A stretch of DNA of 64,000 nucleotides, from NCBI RefSeq assembly GCF_009928485.1, contig NZ_JAABNP010000005.1:62001-126000 (forward strand), read 5' to 3'. Within the stretch, counting starts at the first letter, position 1. Each line of letters opens with the position of its first letter. Under the pieces are notes generated by a model. That model did not search any database. It worked only from the letters and a program-made list of their open reading frames with translations, and was not told the DNA's origin. Below are positions 27,957 through 36,779 of this stretch, piece by piece. Source of the stretch: Clostridium sp. C2-6-12. GTDB lineage: Bacteria > Bacillota > Clostridia > Clostridiales > Clostridiaceae. The translations under genes were made by a program, and so were the position numbers.

Positions 27957-29741
27957 TTGCAGATACCAGAAGACGTAATAGAGAAAATAAAAGAGCAAAA
28001 TGACATTGTTGATATTATTTCTGAAAATGTAAGGTTAAAAAAATCAGGTAGAAATTATATGGGATTATGTCCATTTCATAATGATAAATCTCCGTCATTC
28101 AGTGTTTCTAGTGATAAACAAATTTACAAGTGTTTTTCATGTGGTGAGGCGGGAAATGTTATTACATTTGTTATGAAATATAAGAAATTTACATTTTTAG
28201 AAGCTGCAAAGTATTTGGCAGATAAAGCTAGTATTCCATTAGAAATAGCAGGTCAGGAAAATAATAAAGTTCTAAGAAAAAAAGAACTTTTATATAAAGT
28301 TAATGTTGATGCTGCTAGATATTATTTTGCTAGTTTACAAAAAATTAAAATAGCAAAGGAATATTTTCTAAAGCGTGGAATAAGAGAAGAAACAATAAAG
28401 AGATTTGGTCTTGGATATGCGCAGGATAACTGGAAGGGAATAATAAATTATTTAAGAACAAAGGGTTACAAAAATGATTTGTTACTAGAAGCAGGATTAA
28501 TTTCTAAGAATGAGAAGACTGGGAATGTCTATGACAGATTTAGAAATAGAGTTATGTTTCCAGTATTCGATGTAAAAGGAAAAGTTATTGGCTTTGGAGG
28601 CAGGGTTTTAGATGATTCAAAACCAAAATATTTAAATTCACCTGAGACAATGATTTTTCAAAAAGGAATTAATCTTTATGGTTTAAATTTTGCAGTTAAA
28701 AATGGATTACAAGAAGATTACATTATTATTGTTGAAGGCTATATGGATTTAATAGCACTTCATCAATCTGGCATAACTAATGTTGTAGCATCTCTTGGAA
28801 CTGCTCTTACTGTAAATCAGGCAAGGCTTTTAAAAAGATATGTAAGCAAAGTAATAATTTCTTATGATGCTGATTTGGCAGGTCAAACTGCTACTCTAAG
28901 AGGTCTTGAAATTTTAAGAAATGCTGGATTTGATGTAAAAGTATTAACAGTGCCAGAAGGTAAAGATCCAGATGAATTTGTGAGAAATAACGGAAAAGAA
29001 GCATTTTTAAGGTTAGTAAAAGATTCATTACCACTAATTGAATATAGAATAAAAAAGGTATCAGAGGGAATTAATCTTAAGGATGGAAATGATTTGGTTA
29101 AATATGGAGAAAGATTTGCAGATATTTTAGTAGATTTGAATCCAGTAGAAAAAGATGTCTATATAAAAAAAATATCAGAAGAAACATCAATTAAAGAACA
29201 GGCGTTATATGATTTGCTTTCTCAAGAAATGGCAAAAAAGTTAAAAGAGGATAGCTTTTCTAATAAAAAGGAAAGCACTGCAACAAAGTTATATATAGAA
29301 CCAGCTTATTTAAAAGCTGAAAGGGCTTTACTTAAATTGATGTTTAAGGATGAATTTTATGAAGAACTCAAAAATGTTATAAATTTTGGTGACTTCATAA
29401 TAGAACCACATAATAAAATTTATTCTTTAATATTGCAAGGAAAAAAAGCAGATACTAATAATATAATATCTTATGTAGAAAGCAGATGTGATGATGTAGA
29501 AAGTTCCAAAGAATTAATAAAAATTATGGAACATGAAATTTTAGCTGTTACAGATAAGGAAAGATTGATTAGAGATTATATAAAGCAAATTAAATGCTTT
29601 AAGCTTAAATTGCAAATTGAAGATCTAAAAACGATGCAAAATAGATTTGAACAAAACGGGGAAATTGAGGAATCTATTAAAATTGCAATGGAGTATGCTA
29701 AATTATCAGAAATGTTGAAAAAGGTAGAGAGAGAGGTTTAA
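27957..29741 (+). CDS. dnaG: DNA primase DnaG
   Basis: 594 residues starting at TTG 27957, with GGAGGAG nine bases upstream. DnaG makes RNA primers at the replication fork. The CHC2 zinc finger is visible as [11 protein letters not shown] and KCFSCGEAG near residues 38-65; the TOPRIM core includes [13 protein letters not shown] near residue 258 and SYDADLAGQ near 302; a C-terminal DnaB-interacting helical domain follows. rpoD starts almost directly after, reproducing the conserved dnaG-rpoD macromolecular synthesis operon. Confidence 0.97.
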   Translation: MQIPEDVIEKIKEQNDIVDIISENVRLKKSGRNYMGLCPFHNDKSPSFSVSSDKQIYKCFSCGEAGNVITFVMKYKKFTFLEAAKYLADKASIPLEIAGQENNKVLRKKELLYKVNVDAARYYFASLQKIKIAKEYFLKRGIREETIKRFGLGYAQDNWKGIINYLRTKGYKNDLLLEAGLISKNEKTGNVYDRFRNRVMFPVFDVKGKVIGFGGRVLDDSKPKYLNSPETMIFQKGINLYGLNFAVKNGLQEDYIIIVEGYMDLIALHQSGITNVVASLGTALTVNQARLLKRYVSKVIISYDADLAGQTATLRGLEILRNAGFDVKVLTVPEGKDPDEFVRNNGKEAFLRLVKDSLPLIEYRIKKVSEGINLKDGNDLVKYGERFADILVDLNPVEKDVYIKKISEETSIKEQALYDLLSQEMAKKLKEDSFSNKKESTATKLYIEPAYLKAERALLKLMFKDEFYEELKNVINFGDFIIEPHNKIYSLILQGKKADTNNIISYVESRCDDVESSKELIKIMEHEILAVTDKERLIRDYIKQIKCFKLKLQIEDLKTMQNRFEQNGEIEESIKIAMEYAKLSEMLKKVEREV

Positions 29742-29769
29742 GGTTATGACGGAAGGAGGCAATAATAAT

Positions 29770-30885
29770 ATGGAACAAAAAGCAAATGGAAAATCAGTAA
29801 AGCCAAAGGATGACAAAAAAGATAAAAATAACAAGATGCTAGCGGTTAAGGAATTAATAGAAAGAGGAAAGAAAAGCGGTTCATTAACATATAAAGAAAT
29901 TATGGAGGCTATTGATCATATTGATTTAAGCCCAGAACAAATAGAAAAGATATATGAAGTATTTGAAATGACAGGTGTTGAAATAATAGGAGAAGCTCCA
30001 GAAGCTGAAGTTGAGCAAGAAGAATTAGAACTAGATTTATCAGTACCTGAAGGTATAGCTATTGATGATCCTGTTAGAATGTATTTAAAAGAAATTGGAA
30101 AAGTGCCACTATTGTCTTCTGAACAAGAAATAACTTATGCTAAAGAAATAGAAGAGGGAAATGAAAAAGCTAAGAAAAAATTAGCAGAAGCGAACTTGAG
30201 ATTAGTTGTAAGTATAGCAAAAAGATATGTTGGAAGAGGTATGTTGTTCTTAGATTTGATTCAAGAGGGAAACTTAGGACTTATTAAGGCTGTTGAAAAG
30301 TTTGATTATAGAAAAGGATATAAATTTTCTACTTATGCTACTTGGTGGATAAGACAGGCGATAACAAGAGCTATTGCAGACCAAGCTAGAACAATAAGAA
30401 TACCAGTTCATATGGTTGAAACTATAAATAAACTTATTAGAGTGCAAAGACAATTGTTACAAGAGCTTGGAAGAGATCCGTTCCCAGAAGAAATTTCAAA
30501 GGTTATGGAATTACCAGTAGATAAGGTACGTGAAATTCAAAAAATTGCACAAGAACCAGTTTCATTAGAAACTCCAATTGGTGAAGAAGAAGATTCTCAT
30601 TTAGGAGATTTTATTCCTGATGATGAAGCACCAGCACCAGCCGAAGCGGCTGCATTTACAATGCTTAAGGAACAATTAATAAGTGTATTGGATACATTAA
30701 CTCCTAGAGAAGAAAAAGTATTAAGATTAAGATTTGGTCTTGATGATGGAAGAGCAAGAACTCTTGAAGAAGTTGGAAAAGAATTTAATGTTACAAGAGA
30801 AAGAATTAGACAAATTGAAGCAAAAGCTTTAAGAAAACTAAGACATCCATCAAGAAGTAAAAAATTAAAAGATTATTTAGATTAA
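29770..30885 (+). CDS. rpoD: RNA polymerase primary sigma factor RpoD/SigA
   Basis: 371 residues from the ATG at 29770, set by AAGGAGG at 29753; an ATG at 29746 in frame lies before the ribosome site and was rejected. Region 1.1 is short and Lys-rich; region 1.2 has [17 protein letters not shown]; region 2 has [19 protein letters not shown] and [20 protein letters not shown]; region 4 has [20 protein letters not shown] with the -35-binding helix-turn-helix. It directs housekeeping transcription at TTGACA/TATAAT promoters. Terminated at 30896. Confidence 0.98.
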   Translation: MEQKANGKSVKPKDDKKDKNNKMLAVKELIERGKKSGSLTYKEIMEAIDHIDLSPEQIEKIYEVFEMTGVEIIGEAPEAEVEQEELELDLSVPEGIAIDDPVRMYLKEIGKVPLLSSEQEITYAKEIEEGNEKAKKKLAEANLRLVVSIAKRYVGRGMLFLDLIQEGNLGLIKAVEKFDYRKGYKFSTYATWWIRQAITRAIADQARTIRIPVHMVETINKLIRVQRQLLQELGRDPFPEEISKVMELPVDKVREIQKIAQEPVSLETPIGEEEDSHLGDFIPDDEAPAPAEAAAFTMLKEQLISVLDTLTPREEKVLRLRFGLDDGRARTLEEVGKEFNVTRERIRQIEAKALRKLRHPSRSKKLKDYLD

Positions 30886-30895
30886 AATTTAAATT

Positions 30896-30933
30896 AAAAA
30901 CTAAGCACCTAGATAATAGGTGCTTAGTTTTTG
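30896..30933 (+). terminator. Terminator after rpoD
   Basis: AAAAACTAAGCACCT (30896-30910) pairs perfectly with AGGTGCTTAGTTTTT (30918-30932); loop AGATAAT. Confidence 0.9.
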
Positions 30934-31035
30934 AAAAGAAAATTAGTAAATGTTTTAGTTGATAATTAACAACACTAATATATAGAAAAATTTATTAATA
31001 CAGTATTATACAACTCCTATAGCATATGGAGATGA

Positions 31036-31124
31036 CTTAGTGGGATTCACTAAGAATTTTTTAGAAAACAATAGTTTTCTACCTTAAGTGTAAATTGTTA
31101 GCTGTTAACTGAATTAAGTGGAGG
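31036..31124. repeat. Intergenic hairpin repeat before trmK
   Basis: Hairpin CTTAGTGGG/ATTCACTAAG (31036-31054), then a second AGAAAAC...GTTTTCT hairpin (31070-31081), then GTTAGCTGTTAACTGAATTA and AGTGGAGG, the trmK ribosome site. Same family as the repeats before prmA, rsmE and dgkA. Confidence 0.6.
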
Positions 31125-31129
31125 AAAAT

Positions 31130-31822
31130 ATGGAGTTAAGTAAAAGATTAAATTGGATAATAGAAAAACTTGATAAGGTTGAAGTTATAATGGATGTTGG
31201 AACAGATCATGGTTATATACCTATCTATTTAGTTAAAAATAATATTGCTTCAAAAGTTATTGCTTCAGATATAAACAAAGATCCTTTAAAAAAAGCTGAA
31301 ATAAATGCATCATTAGATGGAGTGTCAGATAAAATAGATTTAAGATTAGGTGCAGGATTATCACCTTTAAAAAATAAAGAAGCAAATGCAGTTATAATTG
31401 CTGGTATGGGTGGAAATTTAATTAGAGACATATTAGAAAATGATTTGAGTAAGTTAAAAGATTTAGAATATTTAATACTTCAACCTGCTCAAAATCCTGA
31501 AGTTTTACGTAAATATTTATATAATAATGATTATGAGATTATAGATGAAGATATTTGCTTAGATGATGGAAAGTTTTATGAAATATTCAAAGTAAAATAT
31601 AAAAAAGGAGATTATATATCTTTGGAGGAGATATTCTATGAAATAAGTCCAATGATTTTAAATAAAAAGTCTTCTATTTTTAAAGCATATATAGAAAGCA
31701 AAATAGATAAAAATGAAAAAGTAATGGAATTTATAAAAGATAACACAGAACATGCTATAGAACGTAAAAATGAGTTGATGAAAAAAAATCAAAGGTTAAA
31801 AAAGTTATTGCAAAATTTTTAG
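31130..31822 (+). CDS. trmK: tRNA (adenine-N1-)-methyltransferase TrmK
   Basis: 230 residues from the ATG at 31130 (MELSKRLNWIIEKLDK), set by GTGGAGG at 31118. TrmK methylates A22 of tRNA with S-adenosylmethionine. The SAM-binding motif is MDVGTDHGYIPIYLV near residue 22, followed by ASDINKDPLKKAE and the active-site motif AGMGGNLIRDIL near 92; the C-terminal ~70 residues form the family's coiled coil. It starts a two-gene unit with the Nif3-like gene, which begins 12 bases later, as in Bacillus (yqfN-yqfO). Confidence 0.94.
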   Translation: MELSKRLNWIIEKLDKVEVIMDVGTDHGYIPIYLVKNNIASKVIASDINKDPLKKAEINASLDGVSDKIDLRLGAGLSPLKNKEANAVIIAGMGGNLIRDILENDLSKLKDLEYLILQPAQNPEVLRKYLYNNDYEIIDEDICLDDGKFYEIFKVKYKKGDYISLEEIFYEISPMILNKKSSIFKAYIESKIDKNEKVMEFIKDNTEHAIERKNELMKKNQRLKKLLQNF

Positions 31823-31833
31823 GTGGTGAATTT

Positions 31834-32625
31834 ATGGCAAAAGTAGTTGAAATAGCAAAGGAAATTGAACAATTAGCACCAAAATTTTTAAAGGAAGATT
31901 ATGATAATGTTGGATTGATGGTTGGGGATGAGCAAAAAGAAGTAAATAAAGTATTACTTTCTTTAGATTGTACAAATGAAGTAATTAAAGAAGCAGTAGA
32001 ACTTAATTGTGATTTAATCATTAATCATCATCCATTGTTATTTAGAAAGCCAAGCAATATTATTAAAGGTGATTTAGTTGGAGAAAAGATTATTAATTTG
32101 ATAAAAGAGGATATTGCTTTATATTCGTGCCATACTAATTTAGATAGTGCTAAAAATGGAATTAATGAAACAATAGTTAATATTCTTGGCTTTAATTCAA
32201 GCAGAATAATTGAACCTATAGATTCAAAAGAATATAAAGATGGTGGAATTGGAAGAATAGTGGAATTAGAAAAAGAAATGTCAATTTCAGAAATTATAGA
32301 TATTGTTAAAGAAAAATTAGATATAAAGAATATGAGGGTTGTAAGAGGTAATGAAAAAGTAAGAGTATTAGCAATAATAAATGGTAGCGGCCAAGACTTC
32401 TTTCATAAGGCGAAAAGTCTTGGAGCAGATTGTATAATAACAGGGGATACTACTTATCATTTTGTCTCGGATTTTAAAGAAATGGGTATAAGTATATTAG
32501 ATCCAGGACATTTTCCAACAGAGTATATTGTTTTCTTAAAAACATTAGAATTTTTAAAAGAAAAGTTTAAAGATGTTGAATTTATTACTTCAAAGCAAAG
32601 TAAAGATCCATATGAATTTGTTTAA
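31834..32625 (+). CDS. Nif3-like dinuclear metal centre protein
   Basis: 263 residues. Metal-binding histidines are visible in LIINHHPLLFRKPSN near residue 60 and in DPGHFPTEYIV near 228. This is the short form of the family: Bacillus YqfO carries an extra inserted domain and is about 370 residues. The function is not firmly known; a GTP cyclohydrolase 1 type 2 label is used by annotation systems without proof. It is co-transcribed with trmK. Confidence 0.9.
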   Translation: MAKVVEIAKEIEQLAPKFLKEDYDNVGLMVGDEQKEVNKVLLSLDCTNEVIKEAVELNCDLIINHHPLLFRKPSNIIKGDLVGEKIINLIKEDIALYSCHTNLDSAKNGINETIVNILGFNSSRIIEPIDSKEYKDGGIGRIVELEKEMSISEIIDIVKEKLDIKNMRVVRGNEKVRVLAIINGSGQDFFHKAKSLGADCIITGDTTYHFVSDFKEMGISILDPGHFPTEYIVFLKTLEFLKEKFKDVEFITSKQSKDPYEFV

Positions 32626-32806
32626 ATAATGCTTAATATAAGTTAGGAACAGAGAAAAGAATATTGCGTAAATTTTAAAATATTTTTACAAGCATTTCAT
32701 CATTATTTAAATAATTCATTTCATAAAATTAATATGTGACAATTAAGTAAATAAAACAGAAAAAACTGCATATACTTATAAGGTATTAATATTGTGAGAG
32801 TAAGAT

Positions 32807-33106
32807 ATGAGTAGAGATGATGATTTTGCTAATGGAGCAGGGGAAGATTTAAAAAAAGATTTTAGAAACATATTTAAACATAGTAAAAATGCCTTTAGAG
32901 GTTTTTTTAGAAAGAGACCATCTAGATGTTGTGGTAGACCAAATGGATTTACTCCCTTTGGTCTTGGAAAAACAACATTATTGGCCTTATTTTATCCGAA
33001 ACTAATAGTTGCAGGAATAATTATTTTAACTTTGTTATTTTGCGGAGTAAACTTGTATGGAATAATAATAATAATTTTGTTAACAATAATATTTATATTA
33101 ATATAA
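32807..33106 (+). CDS. Small membrane protein of unknown function
   Basis: 99 residues. The N-terminal half is charged (MSRDDDFANGAGEDLKKDFR) with a basic RKRPSRCCGRPNG segment; the C-terminal half holds two hydrophobic helices (LFYPKLIVAGIIILTLLFCG and GIIIIILLTIIFILI). No known family is recognised. It stands alone between nif3 and rnpB. The upstream sequence CATATACTTATAAGG could be a sporulation-type promoter, but this is a guess. Confidence 0.65.
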   Translation: MSRDDDFANGAGEDLKKDFRNIFKHSKNAFRGFFRKRPSRCCGRPNGFTPFGLGKTTLLALFYPKLIVAGIIILTLLFCGVNLYGIIIIILLTIIFILI

Positions 33107-33228
33107 ATTGTATATATTATACTTAATAAGTTAAAAGTTTCAAAATACGGATTTTGATTTATATCATTCCAGCAAATTAATAAAAATATTCATTTGTATA
33201 TTTGTTTAAAGTATGTTAATATATATTT

Positions 33229-33576
33229 TGCGAGTAAGACATGCAATCGCTGCTAGACTTAGATCTAGGAGAGGAAAGTCCGAGCTCCATAGGGCAGGGT
33301 GCTGGATAACGTCCAGTCAAGGCGACTTGAAGGAAAGTGCAACAGAGATATACCGCCTAAGTTTTACTTAGGTAAGGGTGGAAAGGTGATGGTAAGAGCT
33401 CACCAGCGTGATGGCGACTTCACGGCTATGTAAACCCCACTTGGAGCAAGACCGAATAGGGAGGCATTAAGGGGCTGCCCGTCCCGCCTCCGGGTGCGTC
33501 GCTTGAGCCTGCTGGCAACAACAGGCCTAGATAGATGATTGCTTAGTACAGAACTCGGCTTATGGCTTATCTCGCA
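33229..33576 (+). ncRNA. rnpB: RNase P RNA, bacterial type B
   Basis: The catalytic RNA that trims 5' leaders from pre-tRNA. The closing P1 helix pairs TGCGAG (33229-33234) with CTCGCA (33571-33576). Conserved landmarks follow: GAGGAAAGTCCGAGCTCC near 33271, CTGGATAACGTCCAG, GGAAAGTGCAACAGAGA near 33331, AACCCCACTTGGAGCAAG and GACCGAATAGGG, and near the 3' end GACAGAACTCGGCTTA-like CAGAACTCGGCTTATG. It is GC-richer than its surroundings. The integrase of the accessory element starts directly after it. Confidence 0.97.
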
Positions 33577-33581
33577 TATTG

Positions 33582-33647
33582 AAAATAGGCAGTTGAGAGA
33601 ATGGAAGGTTAATTTCTTCCGACATTCTTCCGACGGCTATTTTTTTA
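33582..33647 (+). other. rnpB terminator and candidate left attachment site
   Basis: AAAATAG (33582-33588) can pair with CTATTTTTTT (33637-33646) around an inner hairpin AGAATGGAAG/CTTCCGACATTCT. Inside lies an 11-base tandem, TTCTTCCGAC at 33614-33623 and again at 33625-33634. The integrase stop codon is embedded in the final T-run. Integrases often recombine at the 3' end of an RNA gene next to their own gene, so this is the best place for attL; the matching right site is not visible. Confidence 0.45.
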
Positions 33648-34805
33648 TATTAATTTAGATGAGAATATTAAATTTGAGATTTTATCAGTAGCTGATTTCT
33701 GCATTTCATCGGTTACGTGAGAATATATATTTAAGGTTGTATTAATATCTGAATGGCCTAATCTTTCTTGTATAACTTTAAAATCTACACCTTCTTGCAA
33801 AAGCAAAGTGGCATTGGAGTGACGTAAATCATGGAAACGAATTTTTTTATCAATTCCTGAGTTATTTACTAATCTGTTAAATTTTAAAGTATAGTAATTT
33901 GGATGTATATATTTGCCGGATTCCCAAGTGAAAATAAAATCATATTCACGGTTGTTAAATTTATTTTTAATATAATTTTCACCATATTCTAGTCTGTTTA
34001 GATTTTGCTTTTTTTTATGAGTCTTAAATAATTCTAAAAGATCATTAGATACAGATATACTTCTTTCACTTTCAATAGTTTTAGGAGTTCCTACCTGAAC
34101 AGATGTATTTGTATATATAAGATTATTATTGATTTTGATTTTTTTATTTTCAAAGTCAATATTGCTCCATTCTAGACCTGCTACCTCGCCTCTTCTTAGG
34201 CCAAGTTCTAAAGTAACAATTAAACAGAGTTTAAAAACATAATTTCCATAATCAGTTGAATCTAAGTGCGACAATAGTAAAGTGAACTCTTCAACAGTTA
34301 AAGTATTTGAAATATATTTATTTCTTTTAGGTTTTTCAATAAATTTGCACATATTATCATTAATTAACTGTAGTCGTACAGCTCTATTTAAAGAAGAATT
34401 TATTACACCATAAATTGATTCTAAAGTAGTATTGCTTAATCCTTTTTTCTTTTCTGCATTTAGAAGTTTTTCTATGAGTATAGGTTTAAGATCCTTAAGT
34501 AGGTATTGACCAATATGTGGTTTTATTTTGTTGAGATAAAGTGATTTATATTTTTCATAGGTATTAATTTTCCTATTTTCTTTAATATAATCTTCAAGCC
34601 AATCGGTAACATACGCATCATATGTTAATTTTTTTGGTTCTACAAATCCATTAGCATATTTGTATATTGCTTCATTTAATGATTCTAATGCCTCCTTTTT
34701 TGTGTTGCCTCCACAACGTTCAATTCGTTTTCTTTTACCATCAATAGAAGGTAATTCAAATGAATAATACCATCTATCACCTTTCTTTCTAACACTTCCT
34801 TGCAT
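33645..34805 (-). CDS. Phage/ICE-type tyrosine integrase
   Basis: 386 residues from the ATG at 34805 (MQGSVRKKGDRWYYSFELPS), set by GGAGGTG just upstream; an earlier in-frame start at 34838 lacks a ribosome site. The N-terminal AP2-like arm-binding and SAM-like core-binding domains are followed by the catalytic domain with LGLRRGEVAGLEW (first Arg), FHDLRHSNATLL (HxxR) and LGHSDINTTLNIYSHV (His/Trp position and the Tyr nucleophile). All catalytic residues are present, so it may be active. It faces rnpB, consistent with integration at the rnpB 3' end. Confidence 0.95.
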   Translation of the reverse strand: MQGSVRKKGDRWYYSFELPSIDGKRKRIERCGGNTKKEALESLNEAIYKYANGFVEPKKLTYDAYVTDWLEDYIKENRKINTYEKYKSLYLNKIKPHIGQYLLKDLKPILIEKLLNAEKKKGLSNTTLESIYGVINSSLNRAVRLQLINDNMCKFIEKPKRNKYISNTLTVEEFTLLLSHLDSTDYGNYVFKLCLIVTLELGLRRGEVAGLEWSNIDFENKKIKINNNLIYTNTSVQVGTPKTIESERSISVSNDLLELFKTHKKKQNLNRLEYGENYIKNKFNNREYDFIFTWESGKYIHPNYYTLKFNRLVNNSGIDKKIRFHDLRHSNATLLLQEGVDFKVIQERLGHSDINTTLNIYSHVTDEMQKSATDKISNLIFSSKLI

Positions 34806-34965
34806 ATTTTGACACCTCCATGTTAGATAGTATTTCACAATCTATAGTAGCTTTATCCAATAATGTTTTATCTTTATCTGAATTATAATCTACTGTTTCA
34901 TTTATATTCCTTGAATAAACGATTTCATTGTTGAGTTTAATATTTAAAATATACTTCCATGGCAT
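34789..34965 (-). CDS. Small protein co-encoded with the integrase
   Basis: 58 residues (MPWKYILNIKLNNEIVYSRN...) from the ATG at 34965, chosen because AGGGGGA lies eight bases upstream; the longer frame back to 35184 reads through AT-rich non-coding sequence. Its last 17 bases overlap the integrase start, so translation is probably coupled. No known family is recognised. The position between repressor and integrase suits a small regulator, but nothing in the protein proves it. Confidence 0.55.
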   Translation of the reverse strand: MPWKYILNIKLNNEIVYSRNINETVDYNSDKDKTLLDKATIDCEILSNMEVSKYARKC

Positions 34966-35161
34966 TAAAATTCCCCCTAACATAATGCGAACTAGTGTTC
35001 TCATGAAAATTATAACATTATTAGATTTTGATTTCAATATTCTGGAATGAAATTTGGATTTTTTTAAAGTAAAAGTAAATATTTTATTATTTAAAGCTAA
35101 AAATAGCATAAAAATAAATAAAAAACCATAGATGAAAATTCTACAGTTTTTCTTGATTATT

Positions 35162-35536
35162 TTATTTATTTTTAGAGTTTTCAATTAACTTTTTCACATC
35201 TAAACCGACAGCATCTAATTGCTTAATAATATTTTGAACTTCTTCAGCAGTTAATTCATGAGGATATCCTTTATCAATTTCAATTTCTATAGTTTGATTA
35301 TGTAATGTTCCTGAGTATACTTTTGCAAGTTTATCATCAGTTCTGCCTAGAAGATAATCTATGCTGCAGTCAAAATAATCAGCTATTTTAATTAATACAT
35401 CATCCTTAGGAAATCTATTTCCCTTCTCCCAATTAGTTACTGTTGCAGGTTCAACGCTCATAATTCTAGCAAAATCTTTGCCTAATAACCCTTTTTCTTC
35501 ACGAAGCTCCTTAAGCCTAGTAGGAAATTTACTCAT
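35162..35536 (-). CDS. XRE-family phage-type repressor
   Basis: 124 residues. Residues 1-65 are a helix-turn-helix (RLKELREEKGLLGKDFARIM, EPATVTNWEKGNRFPKDDVL, then ADYFDCSIDYLLGRTD), a CI/Xre-type DNA-binding domain. The C-terminal part (EIEIDKGYPHELTAEEVQNI) is short, with no LexA-like protease domain. It is divergent from a Cro-like gene across a 250-base operator region, the classic lysogeny switch layout. It probably represses the rightward genes and itself. Confidence 0.9.
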   Translation of the reverse strand: MSKFPTRLKELREEKGLLGKDFARIMSVEPATVTNWEKGNRFPKDDVLIKIADYFDCSIDYLLGRTDDKLAKVYSGTLHNQTIEIEIDKGYPHELTAEEVQNIIKQLDAVGLDVKKLIENSKNK

Positions 35537-35790
35537 ATTATCACCACCTTATATACTATAAACAATTCACTAACTAATATTATAAACTATTTGCTAATTA
35601 ATTAACACTAAATTAACTAAAAGAAAAAATAAATTTTATTAAATTGAGTAAAATATGTTGAAATTATCTAAATGCTAATTTATAATGAAATTAAATTAGC
35701 GATATGATAATTAAACAAGTGTAAATTATCAGAATGAAAACTTAAATGGATAGCAAATTAGAATTAAGCAATTAAAAAGGAGAATGAAAG
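35537..35790. promoter_or_regulatory. Divergent control region with repressor-like operators
   Basis: The region contains the inverted repeat GCTAATTT (35674-35681) and AAATTAGC (35693-35700) with an 11-base spacing, plus related half-sites TTTGCTAATTA near 35588 and GCAAATTAG near 35754. It lies between the opposing XRE and Cro-like genes. These are good candidate operators for one or both proteins. Confidence 0.55.
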
Positions 35791-36015
35791 ATGTACAGCA
35801 AATTAAAAGGCCTTATGGTAGAGAAAAGAATTACTCAACAGGAGTTAGCAGAAATACTTAAAATAACTGGAAGTGCTCTAAATTATAAAATAAACGGCAA
35901 GTCTGATTTCAGTGTAACAGAGGCTAAGTTGGTTTCAAGTTTTTTTGGAAAAACAATAGAAGAAATATTTGTTGTTGATGAACTTACTAAAATGAAAACT
36001 GGTAAAAAAGCCTAA
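35791..36015 (+). CDS. Cro-like HTH protein
   Basis: 74 residues, nearly all helix-turn-helix: LKGLMVEKRITQQELAEILK, then GSALNYKINGKSDFSVTEAK. It resembles the small DUF739/Cro-type regulators of phages. AAGGAGAATG precedes the ATG. It is the first rightward gene after the operator region, so it is the expected antagonist of the XRE repressor. Confidence 0.85.
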   Translation: MYSKLKGLMVEKRITQQELAEILKITGSALNYKINGKSDFSVTEAKLVSSFFGKTIEEIFVVDELTKMKTGKKA

Positions 36016-36144
36016 CATAACTAGAGAATGATAAAGATGAAAAGCAAGAAGTAGACGTGATTTATAAATCAAGCATGGAACTATGATTAGCACCAAATAA
36101 ATTCATAAGGGATGAATCATGGAAATGAGAATAGGGGGATGGGG

Positions 36145-36366
36145 ATGGAGCCAGTTTTATATACGGTATCTGAAGCTGCAGAGTTGTTAAAAGTTAACAG
36201 AAATTCTGTATATGATTTATTAAAGAAGAATGTAATAAGAGGGCTAAAGCTTGGGAGTTTAAAAATAACTAGAACAGAATTAATCAAGTTTTTAGAAGAA
36301 AACAATGGAAAGGATTTATCTAACCTAGAAGACATTAAAGATTTAACTTTTGATAGGGAGGGATAG
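36145..36366 (+). CDS. Excisionase-like HTH_17 protein
   Basis: 73 residues from the ATG at 36145 (MEPVLYTVSEAAELLKVNRN), set by AGGGGGA at 36131. The winged MerR-like helix-turn-helix (VSEAAELLKVNRNSVYDLL, then GLKLGSLKITRTELIKFLEE) is typical of Xis/DNA-binding excisionase proteins. Located in the early rightward cluster of an integrase-bearing element, it may direct excision, although HTH_17 proteins can also be ordinary regulators. Confidence 0.8.
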   Translation: MEPVLYTVSEAAELLKVNRNSVYDLLKKNVIRGLKLGSLKITRTELIKFLEENNGKDLSNLEDIKDLTFDREG

Positions 36367-36448
36367 TCATTTAAGTATTTATCCAAGATAGTAGAATGAA
36401 TTCATTTCCATGCATATAACTAATAGTTTTAGAAAGAAGGGATTTAGA

Positions 36449-36640
36449 TTGATTAGAAAATTTGAAGGATTAACAGCCAATGATTTAATAGAAATATTAA
36501 AGAATTATCCAAGGGATACAAAAGTATGTACTCAAATGCTTGGAGAGAATTTCCCGGTTAAACAGGTTGAAGAGTGTATTTATTATGACTTTGAAAAGGG
36601 TAAAAGAGGAGAGGAACATACGGGAGTTCTGGTAAAATAA
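36449..36640 (+). CDS. Small element protein of unknown function
   Basis: 63 residues from TTG at 36449, set by AAGAAGG at 36434-36440 (MIRKFEGLTANDLIEILKNY...). An ATG at 36410 in the same frame lacks a ribosome site. The protein ends VEECIYYDFEKGKRGEEHTG then VLVK. It resembles small clostridial phage early proteins only in length and position; no family is recognised. Confidence 0.55.
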   Translation: MIRKFEGLTANDLIEILKNYPRDTKVCTQMLGENFPVKQVEECIYYDFEKGKRGEEHTGVLVK

Positions 36641-36779
36641 GACACCATTAAATGAGGGAGAAGAGTGAATTTAAAAATCTTCAAATGTTATATCTATGTA
36701 TGTAATTCAATTGGAATAAGTCCATCTTGGGATGGACTTGAAAGGTTTAGAAAATTTTGCTTATGGGAGTGTGAAAATA

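Noticed and set aside
34966..35184. Extension of the 58-residue gene upstream to a 131-codon protein
   Set aside because: The extra 73 codons are AT-rich with no ribosome site, while AGGGGGA precedes the internal ATG at 34965.
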